6,619 bases of DNA from Bacteroidales bacterium (GTDB lineage Bacteria; Bacteroidota; Bacteroidia; Bacteroidales; P3). The translations under genes were made by a program, and so were the position numbers. The stretch is taken from contig JAGCLI010000135.1 in assembly GCA_017647065.1 (NCBI GenBank), forward strand, positions 1 to 6,619, given 5' to 3'. Under the pieces are notes generated by a model, which worked only from the letters and a program-made list of their open reading frames with translations, was not told where the DNA came from and made no database searches. Of the stretch, positions 1 through 6,524 are shown piece by piece (positions within the stretch are counted from its first letter, which is position 1; every line of letters begins with the position of its first letter).

Positions 1-1
1 A

Positions 2-2041
2 ACTACTGCTAAATTCTGGTTGATTTCTCCAACAATAAATATACCAACAGAAGGGGTTTATGAATTAAGCTTAGATGTTTTAGCTCGTAAGACAATGGAC
101 GATGTTGCTCCAGCTCCAGCTCCAGATGATAGATTTGTAGTTTTAGTATCTACTGATAACGGTAATACTTGGACAACTTCAGATGCTCTTATCTACACAG
201 ATTCTGATGCTGATACTACTCATGATTTTGCAGATTTCAATCAAACTCCAACAAGAGTTAAATTTAAATTGGAAAATGCAGAAGGTGTAGCATATTCTGG
301 ATTTGTGAAATTTGCATTCTATGTTGAAAGTACACAAACTAACGGAAGTAATTATGTGTTTATAGATAATATTGCTGTAAATCAATGGTCAGATTGTGAA
401 TCTCCAATTAACCTTTCTATAAGTAATATTACAAACAATACAGTTCAATTAACATTCCCTCAAAATGAAGCAATGGAAGGTTATGAATATATCGTAGTAC
501 CACAAGGAGGAAGCATTGAAGCTGCAACACCGGTAGAAGTTGCTGAAAGCCCTGTTACTATTGATAACCTTGAATCAGAAATGAATTACACTGTTCATTT
601 GAGAGCAATTTGTAGCGAAACTTCTGTTTCTCCTTGGTCAGTAGGAGTTTCATTTACAACTACACCAGACCCAACTCCAATACCATATACTTGTGATTTT
701 AACTTTGAAGCAGGTCAAGCAACAGGTTGGTTATTGAAAAATGGTACTTGTGCTAATAAATGGGTTGTTGCAAATCCAGCTTCTTTAACATCAGGAGCAT
801 TATTTGTTTCTGGCGATAATGGAGTAAGTACAAACTATGGAAACGGTATGTCTGCGATAATTGCAGAAAAAGTATTCTCATTCGGAGAATCAGATTCTAT
901 TGCAATAAGTTTTGACCTAACAGTAGGAGGTGAAGTAATAGGAAATGAAGTTTACGATTATTTGAAAGTATTCTTAGTTCCAGAAAATACATCGTTTGAA
1001 CCTTCATTAGAATATCCACTTCCATCAAACGTTGGAGCAAACTATTCACAAGGCGTAATATTGACAAATGCAGACGGAGGATATTATGTAGCTAATCAAA
1101 CAGCAACAATAAACATTGAAATGCCAACTCCACAACAAACAAGTAAAATAGTATTTGTTTGGGTTAATGACGAATCAATGGGAGTTCAACCAGGAGCTAT
1201 TATAGATAATTTCAGTATTACAGAAATAAATCCAGTAATTCCTTGTGTTGCACCTGCTAACCTTTCTGTTGAATCAGTAGATCAATCAACATTTAATCTA
1301 TCATGGGTTGCTGCTGGAAGTGAAACTCAATGGGAAGTTCGTTTAGATGAAGCAGAATCAGTAATTGTTGAGACTGTAACTTATCAATTCACAAATGTTG
1401 CTCTTGGAACACACACTGCTTATGTAAGAGCTATTTGTGGGGAAGATAATTATTCAGAATGGGCAAGCTTAGAATTTGAAAACACACTTGTACTTCCTCA
1501 ATTAACAACAGAAGATGCAACAAACATAACAGCAAATTCTGCAACATTAAAGGCTGTATTAGTCTCTGGAAGTGAAACTATCACATCAGTAGGATTCAAA
1601 TACAGAGTAGCAAACCAAGAAGAATGGACTATTGCTAATTATGTAGGAGAAAACTACGAAGAAATAGCAGTAGAGGTAACAGAACTTGCTTCTGCAACAG
1701 AATATGAATTTAAAGCATTTGTAGTTTGTGGAGAAAATGAATATGAAGGAGAAGTAAAAACATTCTCAACTCTTGCATCTTTGCAAGATGAATTAAGCAA
1801 TATGCTTTCAGTTAGTTTGTATCCAAATCCAGCAAAAGAATCTGCAACCTTAGAGTTCTTAGGATTGAATAGTGAGGCTAAGATTTCAATTGTTAATATG
1901 AAAGGACAAATCGTAAAAACAATAGATATTCAACCTTCACAAAGCTATGAATTGAACTTAACTGATTTTGCAAGTGGAGTTTATTACGTAAAAGTAATTA
2001 CAGAGGGCAAAATTATAACACAAAAGCTAATAGTTGAATAG
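2..2041 (+). CDS. Secreted multidomain adhesin-like protein with Fn3 domains and T9SS sorting domain (5' end outside window)
   Basis: The frame is open from the first complete codon at position 2, so this is the C-terminal part (about 679 residues) of a longer protein; the TTG at 20 is not a real start. Domains by position: end of a cleaved-adhesin/jelly-roll domain (about 2-385, opening FWLISP and closing FIDNIAVN); an Fn3 domain (395-667); a second jelly-roll of the type starting PYTCDF and containing DNGVS and DYLKVFLVP (683-1228); an Fn3 domain (1244-1483); a third Fn3 domain (1487-1774); and a type A T9SS C-terminal domain (1811-2038) with YPNP, GVYYVKV and a final KLIVE. By family knowledge, such a tail directs export across the outer membrane by T9SS, followed by cleavage and surface attachment or release. 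The role is probably adhesion or binding; no catalytic domain is visible here, but one could lie in the missing N-terminus. It ends in TAG just before a strong terminator. Substrate or ligand is unknown. Confidence 0.9.
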   Translation, partial: TTAKFWLISPTINIPTEGVYELSLDVLARKTMDDVAPAPAPDDRFVVLVSTDNGNTWTTSDALIYTDSDADTTHDFADFNQTPTRVKFKLENAEGVAYSGFVKFAFYVESTQTNGSNYVFIDNIAVNQWSDCESPINLSISNITNNTVQLTFPQNEAMEGYEYIVVPQGGSIEAATPVEVAESPVTIDNLESEMNYTVHLRAICSETSVSPWSVGVSFTTTPDPTPIPYTCDFNFEAGQATGWLLKNGTCANKWVVANPASLTSGALFVSGDNGVSTNYGNGMSAIIAEKVFSFGESDSIAISFDLTVGGEVIGNEVYDYLKVFLVPENTSFEPSLEYPLPSNVGANYSQGVILTNADGGYYVANQTATINIEMPTPQQTSKIVFVWVNDESMGVQPGAIIDNFSITEINPVIPCVAPANLSVESVDQSTFNLSWVAAGSETQWEVRLDEAESVIVETVTYQFTNVALGTHTAYVRAICGEDNYSEWASLEFENTLVLPQLTTEDATNITANSATLKAVLVSGSETITSVGFKYRVANQEEWTIANYVGENYEEIAVEVTELASATEYEFKAFVVCGENEYEGEVKTFSTLASLQDELSNMLSVSLYPNPAKESATLEFLGLNSEAKISIVNMKGQIVKTIDIQPSQSYELNLTDFASGVYYVKVITEGKIITQKLIVE

Positions 2042-2059
2042 TTTAATTCTCAATAACAT

Positions 2060-2097
2060 AAGCGGAGTAACAGAGAAAAATGTTGCTCCGCTTTTTT
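2060..2097 (+). terminator. Rho-independent terminator after the surface-protein gene
   Basis: A 13-bp stem (2060-2072 with 2081-2093, one G-U pair, GC-rich core GCGGAG/CTCCGC) has an 8-nt A-rich loop and is followed by a run of T residues (2092-2097). It sits 18 bases after the TAG stop. It should separate the surface-protein transcript from trpS. The T run lies directly upstream of the trpS promoter, so the two signals nearly abut. Confidence 0.9.
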
Positions 2098-2116
2098 CTT
2101 TATCGTTAAGTTTTAG

Positions 2117-2124
2117 TATTTTTG
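2117..2124 (+). promoter_or_regulatory. Bacteroidota -7 promoter element for trpS-yebC
   Basis: TAttTTTG matches the Bacteroidota primary sigma factor -7 consensus TAnnTTTG. About 19 bases upstream, where a TTTG-like -33 element is expected, there is only the T run of the preceding terminator, so the -33 match is weak. Only six bases separate the element from the ATG at 2131, which would put transcription start at or within a few bases of the start codon. Confidence 0.7.
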
Positions 2125-2130
2125 CACACT

Positions 2131-3126
2131 ATGAAGACAATAGTAAGCGGAATGCGTCCCACAGGAAACCTACACTTAGGTAATTATTTTGGGGCATTAA
2201 GAAATTTTATTCAATTACAAGAGAAAGAAAATTGTTTCTTTTTTATAGCAGATTATCATTCACTAACTACACACCCAAATCCACAGGATTTACATCAAAG
2301 GGTAAGAACAATACTTGCACAATACATAGCTTGCGGATTAGACCCTGAAAAAGCAACAATTTATGTTCAAAGCCAAGTTCCAGAAACAGCAGAATTATAT
2401 ATGTTCCTAAATATGAATGCTTATTTAGGAGAATTGGAAAGAGTAACTTCTTTTAAAGATAAGGTAAGACAAAACCCTCAAAATGTTAATGCAGGACTTT
2501 TGACTTATCCAACGCTTATGGCGGCAGATATAATCTTACATAAAGCAACTCATGTGCCTGTTGGAAAAGACCAAGAGCAACATTTAGAAATGACACGTAC
2601 CTTTGCAGGAAGATTTAACCGCATGTACTCAGTAGATTACTTTCCAGAACCGGTTGCATACAACTTTACAGGAGAGTTAATCAAAGTTCCGGGATTGGAC
2701 GGTAGTGGAAAAATGGGCAAAAGTGAAGGAGAAGGTAATGCAATCTTTCTTACAGACGAGCCAAACGTCTTAAAGAAAAAAATAATGAGAGCAAAAACTG
2801 ATGCAGGTCCACAAACACCAAACTCAGAAAAGACAACAGAGATAGAAAATCTTTTCTCTCTAATGCGACTTGTGTCAAAAGAAGACGTAATCAAAGAGTT
2901 TGACAGACAATATGCCGATTGCTCAATCAGATATGGCGATTTGAAAAAACAATTAGCCGAAGATATGGAAAATTTCGTAGCACCATTAAGAGAAAGAATA
3001 AAAGAAGTAGAAGCCGATAGTGCATATCTTTCAAAAGTTGCAAAAATAGGAAACGAAAAAGCAAGAGAATCGGCAATCAAAACCCTTAAAGAAGTAAGAG
3101 AAATCATAGGATTTAGAAATATATAA
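2131..3126 (+). CDS. trpS: Tryptophanyl-tRNA synthetase
   Basis: This class I aminoacyl-tRNA synthetase charges tRNA-Trp with tryptophan using ATP, in the cytoplasm. The ATG at 2131 gives 331 residues, a usual length for bacterial TrpS. An in-frame TTG at 2122 would add three residues but lies inside the promoter element, so I reject it. The N-terminus reads SGMRPTGNLHLGN, with the HIGH-type signature HLGN at residues 15-18. The Rossmann core carries LTYPTLMAADI (124-134) and VPVGKDQEQH (142-151), typical of the tryptophan/adenylate site. The KMSKS loop appears as KMGKS (194-198) within GLDGSGKMGKSEG. The C-terminal helical part binds the anticodon. yebC follows after 23 bases with no terminator or promoter between, so the two are probably cotranscribed. 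No Shine-Dalgarno is available because the leader is nearly absent, and no trp attenuator or T-box is visible. Confidence 0.97.
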   Translation: MKTIVSGMRPTGNLHLGNYFGALRNFIQLQEKENCFFFIADYHSLTTHPNPQDLHQRVRTILAQYIACGLDPEKATIYVQSQVPETAELYMFLNMNAYLGELERVTSFKDKVRQNPQNVNAGLLTYPTLMAADIILHKATHVPVGKDQEQHLEMTRTFAGRFNRMYSVDYFPEPVAYNFTGELIKVPGLDGSGKMGKSEGEGNAIFLTDEPNVLKKKIMRAKTDAGPQTPNSEKTTEIENLFSLMRLVSKEDVIKEFDRQYADCSIRYGDLKKQLAEDMENFVAPLRERIKEVEADSAYLSKVAKIGNEKARESAIKTLKEVREIIGFRNI

Positions 3127-3149
3127 ACAAAAAATAAAAATAAAACGAT

Positions 3150-3893
3150 ATGTCAGGACATAATAAGTGGTCAACTATTAAAAGAAAAAAAGGAGCGTTA
3201 GATAGCAAACGTTCAAAAATATTCTCGAAGATAATAAAAGATATAACAGTAGCAGTAAAAGAAGGTGGTCCAGATCCAGATTCAAATGCAAGACTTCGTT
3301 TAGCAGTAGCAAATGCCAAAGGAGCAAATATGCCAAAAGACACTTTGCAAAGAGCAATCAATAAAGCAGGTGATAAAAACACAGCAGCTTTGCAAGAACT
3401 TACCTTTGAATGTTACGCACCTCACGGAATAGCAGTTTTTGTTGAATGTTTGACAGACAACAACAATCGTTCAGTAGCAGCAGTTCGTTCTGTTTTCAAT
3501 AAATTTGGAGGTACAATGGGAACAAATGGTTCATTAGGCTTTATCTTCCAAAGAAAAGGAGTATTCCAAATAGCAATAGGAGAAAGAGATGCAGACGAAT
3601 TAGAAATGGCATTGATAGAAGCAGGTGCAGATGAAATAGAAAGAGAAGACGAATACTTTACAGTATATACAAAAATGGAAGACTTCGCTGCAATGCAAAA
3701 AGGATTAGAAGAAGCAGGCATAGAAGCAGAAAGTGCAGAATTGCAAAGAATCCCTAATACAACAACAGAACTTCCATTAGCAGAAGGATTAAAAGTTATG
3801 AAACTAATAAATCTTTTGGAAGAAGACGATGATGTACAAGCAGTTTACCATACGTTAGAAATGACTGACGAGTTAATGGAAAACGCAGAATAA
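3150..3893 (+). CDS. yebC: YebC/PmpR (TACO1) family protein
   Basis: The protein has 247 residues, the usual family length. The start MSGHNKWSTIKRKKG is the near-invariant YebC N-terminus and fixes the ATG at 3150. Other family hallmarks are AKGANMPKDTLQRAI (56-70), ECYAPHGIAVFVECLTDNNNR (87-107, the best-conserved block) and GSLGFIFQRKGVF (127-139). The C-terminal half is acidic. Members were long annotated as DNA-binding transcription regulators; the mitochondrial homologue TACO1 is a translation activator, and more recent work links bacterial YebC proteins to relief of ribosome stalling at proline-rich stretches. Its place in one transcript with trpS fits a translation role, though that is inference. 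The 23-base A-rich gap before the ATG has no clear Shine-Dalgarno, as is usual in Bacteroidota. A strong terminator follows 11 bases after the TAA. Confidence 0.95.
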   Translation: MSGHNKWSTIKRKKGALDSKRSKIFSKIIKDITVAVKEGGPDPDSNARLRLAVANAKGANMPKDTLQRAINKAGDKNTAALQELTFECYAPHGIAVFVECLTDNNNRSVAAVRSVFNKFGGTMGTNGSLGFIFQRKGVFQIAIGERDADELEMALIEAGADEIEREDEYFTVYTKMEDFAAMQKGLEEAGIEAESAELQRIPNTTTELPLAEGLKVMKLINLLEEDDDVQAVYHTLEMTDELMENAE

Positions 3894-3904
3894 TTTATTT
3901 CATT

Positions 3905-3931
3905 AAGAGGGCTTTTTCACTAAGCCCTCTT
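3905..3931 (+). terminator. Rho-independent terminator of the trpS-yebC operon
   Basis: A perfect 10-bp stem, AAGAGGGCTT (3905-3914) with AAGCCCTCTT (3922-3931), encloses a 7-nt loop. It is followed by a T-rich tract up to 3940. It lies between the yebC stop and the rsmI start, only 20 bases before the rsmI ATG, so rsmI either has its own promoter here or relies on read-through. Confidence 0.88.
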
Positions 3932-3932
3932 T

Positions 3933-3940
3933 TATATTTT
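3933..3940 (+). promoter_or_regulatory. Possible weak promoter for rsmI
   Basis: TAtaTTTT differs from TAnnTTTG only in the last base and lies 11 bases before the rsmI ATG. No TTTG-like -33 element is visible at the right distance, and the region doubles as the tail of the terminator. It is the only candidate between the terminator and rsmI, so it is listed with low confidence. Confidence 0.25.
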
Positions 3941-3951
3941 AAAGAAACAAT

Positions 3952-4614
3952 ATGCTATATTTAGTTCCAACTCCAATAGGTAATCTTGAAGATATGACAT
4001 TTAGAGCAGTGAAAGTTCTAAAAAGTGTTCAATTGATATTATGCGAAGATACAAGAACATCACGTCCGCTTCTAAATCATTATGAAATTACAACACCTTT
4101 GCAATCTCATCATCTCTTCAATGAACATCAAACTCTAAACTACATAGTAGAAAGATTATTAGCAGGAGAAGATATAGCATTGATAACAGATGCAGGAACA
4201 CCTGGTATATCCGATCCAGGATTTCTTTTAGTAAGAGAATGCGTTCGCAATAACATAGAAGTAAGTTGCCTTCCGGGAGCAACAGCCTTTGTGCCTGCAC
4301 TTGTTAGTTCAGGATTTCCTTGCGAAAAGTTTTGCTTTGAAGGATTCCTTCCACATAAAAAAGGACGTCAATCACGTTTAGAATTTCTAAAAACTGAAAC
4401 TCGTACAATAATTTTTTACGAATCGCCTCACCGTCTTTATAAGACCTTATTGCAATTTTGCGAAACCTTTGGCGAAGAAAGACTTGTGAGCGTATCAAGA
4501 GAGATTAGCAAAAAATTTGAAGAAATCACAAGAGGCACTCTAAAAGAAGTAGCTGAACATTTTGCAGAAAAAAATGTAAAAGGCGAAATTGTTATAGTGC
4601 TTTCAGCCGAGTAG
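3952..4614 (+). CDS. rsmI: 16S rRNA (cytidine(1402)-2'-O)-methyltransferase
   Basis: RsmI methylates the 2'-OH of C1402 in the decoding centre of 16S rRNA using S-adenosylmethionine, tuning start-codon choice and fidelity. The fold is that of the tetrapyrrole methylase family. Visible signatures are LYLVPTPIGNLEDMTFRA (2-19), CEDTRTSRPLLNHY (31-44), ITDAGTPGISDPG (78-90), LPGATAFVPALVSSGFP (107-123), FEGFLPHKKGRQ (129-140), FYESPHR (155-161) and SREISKKFEE (182-191). At 220 residues it is shorter than the E. coli enzyme (about 286): it ends at the core's GEIVIVL strand and lacks the C-terminal extension. This looks like a family variant rather than a truncation, since the core is intact. The ATG at 3952 lies directly before the conserved YLVPTPIGN block; no Shine-Dalgarno is clear. 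The gene converges on ruvC. Confidence 0.95.
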   Translation: MLYLVPTPIGNLEDMTFRAVKVLKSVQLILCEDTRTSRPLLNHYEITTPLQSHHLFNEHQTLNYIVERLLAGEDIALITDAGTPGISDPGFLLVRECVRNNIEVSCLPGATAFVPALVSSGFPCEKFCFEGFLPHKKGRQSRLEFLKTETRTIIFYESPHRLYKTLLQFCETFGEERLVSVSREISKKFEEITRGTLKEVAEHFAEKNVKGEIVIVLSAE

Positions 4615-4615
4615 G

Positions 4616-4662
4616 AAATTATCTCTGTGAGATAATTTATTATCTTAAAGAGATAATTTTTT
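4616..4662 (+). terminator. Alternative-hairpin terminator region downstream of rsmI
   Basis: AAATTATCTC (4616-4625) is exactly complementary to GAGATAATTT, which occurs twice (4629-4638 and 4650-4659). The first pairing gives a tight 10-bp hairpin with a 3-nt loop. A competing short hairpin joins TTATCT (4640-4645) and AGATAA (4651-4656), followed at once by six T residues (4657-4662), as in a rho-independent terminator. The stems are AT-rich, so each is moderate in strength. It starts two bases after the rsmI stop. Confidence 0.6.
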
Positions 4663-4697
4663 AAAACAAAGAAAAAATTTACTAATTCTTTGTTTTA
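4662..4697. terminator. Hairpin between convergent rsmI and ruvC, overlapping the ruvC stop
   Basis: A 12-bp perfect inverted repeat (4662-4673 with 4686-4697) surrounds a 12-nt A/T loop; its right arm contains the ruvC TAA. On the plus strand T-rich sequence follows it, so it would act as a back-up terminator for rsmI. On the minus strand it is followed by A residues rather than T, so its role for ruvC is less sure. Confidence 0.5.
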
Positions 4698-5270
4698 TTT
4701 TATTCTATCGGGGTTTTGACTTATGAAACTCGCCCAAGAGGTTTTCTTTGTAGAAGATTTCTTTGCAGTAGTCTTGACACTGCTCAATTCTTCTTTTTGA
4801 TAGCTATGACAAACTGCCACAGCCAAAGCATCAGTTGCGTCAAGATGCGAAGGAATCGCCTCAAAATTAAACATTCTCTGTAACATATTTGCCACTTGCT
4901 CCTTTGAAGCGGCACCATTGCCTGTAATTGATTGCTTAACCTTACGAGGCGAATATTCAACAAAAGGAATGCTACGAGAAAACGCTGCTGCAATACAAAT
5001 TCCTTGTGCTCTACCGAGTTTTAACATTGATTGCACATTTTTTCCAAAGAAAGGGGCTTCAATAGCCAATATATCTGGTTTGAAAATATCAATTATTTCA
5101 GTAATTTGGTCAAAAAGTTTTTTCATTTTTGTGCTTAAATCATCTTTTGTTCCAAGCACAAGTACGTCCATTTTAAGCAATTGACTTTGCTTTCCTCTTT
5201 GTTCTATAATAGAATAGCCTAAAACATTAGTACCAGGGTCAATCCCAAGAATAACTCTTTCTTTCTCCAT
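4695..5270 (-). CDS. ruvC: Crossover junction endodeoxyribonuclease RuvC
   Basis: RuvC is the dimeric, Mg-dependent resolvase that cuts Holliday junctions made mobile by RuvAB during recombinational repair. The four acidic catalytic residues are all present: D11 in ILGIDPGTNVLGYS (8-20), E71 in AIEAPFFGKN (69-78), and D144 and D147 in HLDATDALA (142-150), matching D7, E66, D138 and D141 of the E. coli enzyme. YSPRKVKQSITGNGAASKEQV (106-126) is the usual core block before the last helix. At 191 residues it is longer than E. coli RuvC (173) because of a Lys/Ser/Thr-rich tail (about 161-191) ending SFISQNPDRIK, probably a disordered linker plus a short lineage-typical end. The ATG at 5268-5270 sits four residues before the first core strand. 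ruvA and ruvB are not in the window. It reads convergent to rsmI and divergent from the transporter. Confidence 0.96.
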   Translation of the reverse strand: MEKERVILGIDPGTNVLGYSIIEQRGKQSQLLKMDVLVLGTKDDLSTKMKKLFDQITEIIDIFKPDILAIEAPFFGKNVQSMLKLGRAQGICIAAAFSRSIPFVEYSPRKVKQSITGNGAASKEQVANMLQRMFNFEAIPSHLDATDALAVAVCHSYQKEELSSVKTTAKKSSTKKTSWASFISQNPDRIK

Positions 5271-5292
5271 ATTTTTTTACTGAAATTTTTTA

Positions 5293-5300
5293 CAAAGGTA
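5293..5300 (-). promoter_or_regulatory. Bacteroidota -7 promoter element for ruvC
   Basis: Read on the minus strand this is TAccTTTG, a full match to TAnnTTTG. It would give a leader of roughly 18-20 bases before the ruvC ATG. The nearest upstream TTTG (5324-5327, minus strand) is 23 bases away, longer than the typical 19 or so, which suggests a modest promoter. Confidence 0.65.
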
Positions 5301-5332
5301 CGTTTTTTATACGTTAAAAACCGCAAAATCTT

Positions 5333-5363
5333 TTTGGAAATTCAATAAGTAGTCGTATATTTG
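5333..5363 (+). promoter_or_regulatory. Bacteroidota promoter (-33 and -7) for the peptide transporter gene
   Basis: TTTG (5333-5336) is followed after exactly 19 bases by TAtaTTTG (5356-5363), an essentially ideal Bacteroidota promoter. Transcription would start near 5367-5370, leaving an A-rich leader of about 50 bases before the ATG at 5418. The leader contains no clear Shine-Dalgarno. Its -33 element lies six bases from the candidate -33 of the divergent ruvC promoter. Confidence 0.8.
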
Positions 5364-5417
5364 CACACTAAAAATTTAGAAAATAGTAATAATTAATAAC
5401 AAAAAAAGAAAAAAGCG

Positions 5418-6524
5418 ATGTTTAAAGGACACCCAAAAGGCCTTATTTCGGCAGCCTTAAGTAATATGGGAGAGCGTTTTGGCTACTATATTATGAATGC
5501 CGTTTTAGTGTTGTTCCTTTGCTCAAAATTTGGTTTGAGTGATGCAACAGCAGCAATTATTTATTCTTGCTTCTATTGCGGAATTTATATCCTTAGTTTA
5601 GTTGGGGGTATTATTGCTGACAGAACACAAAACTATAAAGGAACTATTCAAGCTGGTTTGGTAACAATGGCAACAGGATACATCTTGCTTGCAATTCCAA
5701 TCACAGCAACAGACGCAAATCAAGCTTGGTTATTACCATTAACTTGCTTTGCATTGTTAATGATTGCTTTCGGTAATGGTTTATTTAAAGGAAACTTACA
5801 AGCAATCGTTGGACAATTGTATGATAACTTTGAAGCAGAAGAAGCTAAAAAAGGAGAAGAAGCTCTTAAACTTGCAAAAGACAAAAGAGACTCTGGATTC
5901 CAAATCTTCTATGTATTCATTAACGTTGGAGGTTTAATAGCTCCTTTCGTAGCTCCACTTATTAGATCTTGGTGGTTAAAAGTTAATGGATTTATTTATA
6001 ACGCTAAACTTCCTGCTCTTTGCCACGAACAATTAAATGGTACATTATCAGGAGATAAATTAGCAAACTATAATGAATTATCTGCAAGTGCAGTTGTTGA
6101 AGCAGGTACAGCATTTGAACCAACTGCATACTTGGAAATATTCAACCAAGGAGTTCACTTTTCTTTCATTGCATCAGTTCTTGCAATGTTGATTTCATTA
6201 ACAATATTCCTTTGCACAAAGAAAAAACTTCCTACACCTGCTAAAAAAGTTGCAGCAGAATCTGTTGGTTATACAGCAGAAGAAAAACTAGCAATGGCAA
6301 AAGAAATCAAACAAAGACTTTATGCTTTATTCGCAGTATTAGGAATTGCAATATTCTTCTGGTTCTCATTCCACCAAAATGGAGCATCATTCTCATTGTT
6401 CGCAAGAGACTTTATGGATACTTCTAAGGTAGCCCCAGAATTCTTACAAGCAATCAATCCATTCTTCGTTATCGTATTGACTCCTGTTATTATGGGATTC
6501 TTTGATATGTTAGCAAGAAAATGA
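5418..6524 (+). CDS. POT/PTR-family proton-dependent oligopeptide transporter, cut short by an in-frame TGA
   Basis: This major facilitator superfamily member resembles inner-membrane carriers that import di- and tripeptides with protons. The N-terminal NMGERFGYY (16-24) matches the family ExxERFxYY motif except that Asn replaces the first Glu. GGIIADRTQNYKGTI (63-77) is the MFS cytoplasmic loop after TM2, GNGLFKGNLQAIVGQLY (119-135) and RDSGFQIFYVFINVGG (157-172) are POT signatures, and FFWFSFHQNGASFSLFARD (313-331) with INPFFVIVLTP (346-356) belong to the C-terminal half. Several hydrophobic membrane segments are visible (for example about 25-35, 47-66, 78-95, 104-118, 246-265, 303-316, 346-363). 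The frame stops at TGA 6522-6524 after 368 residues, whereas family members usually have about 450-600, and the downstream frame still encodes transporter-like sequence. As written the product lacks its last helices. This may be a nonsense mutation or a base-call error. Confidence 0.85.
   Translation: MFKGHPKGLISAALSNMGERFGYYIMNAVLVLFLCSKFGLSDATAAIIYSCFYCGIYILSLVGGIIADRTQNYKGTIQAGLVTMATGYILLAIPITATDANQAWLLPLTCFALLMIAFGNGLFKGNLQAIVGQLYDNFEAEEAKKGEEALKLAKDKRDSGFQIFYVFINVGGLIAPFVAPLIRSWWLKVNGFIYNAKLPALCHEQLNGTLSGDKLANYNELSASAVVEAGTAFEPTAYLEIFNQGVHFSFIASVLAMLISLTIFLCTKKKLPTPAKKVAAESVGYTAEEKLAMAKEIKQRLYALFAVLGIAIFFWFSFHQNGASFSLFARDFMDTSKVAPEFLQAINPFFVIVLTPVIMGFFDMLARK

Noticed and set aside
20..22. 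TTG as start of the surface-protein gene
   Set aside because: The same frame is open upstream to position 2 and encodes TTAKFWLISP, part of the conserved adhesin domain; the gene begins outside the window.
2122..2130. TTG start giving a trpS product three residues longer
   Set aside because: The TTG overlaps the promoter -7 element and would need a leader that the promoter does not provide; the ATG at 2131 gives the family-typical N-terminus.
2637..3107. Minus-strand open frame inside trpS
   Set aside because: It is an antisense shadow of a conserved gene with no family resemblance, promoter or ribosome site.
3113..3721. Minus-strand open frames opposite yebC
   Set aside because: They are low-complexity, Ser/Phe-rich antisense frames of a highly conserved gene, with no independent support.
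4118..4498. Small minus-strand open frames opposite rsmI
   Set aside because: Short antisense frames fully inside a conserved coding region, with biased hydrophobic composition and no start signals.
4784..5184. Open frames on both strands overlapping ruvC
   Set aside because: ruvC has all four catalytic acids and full family motifs, so the overlapping frames are shadows.
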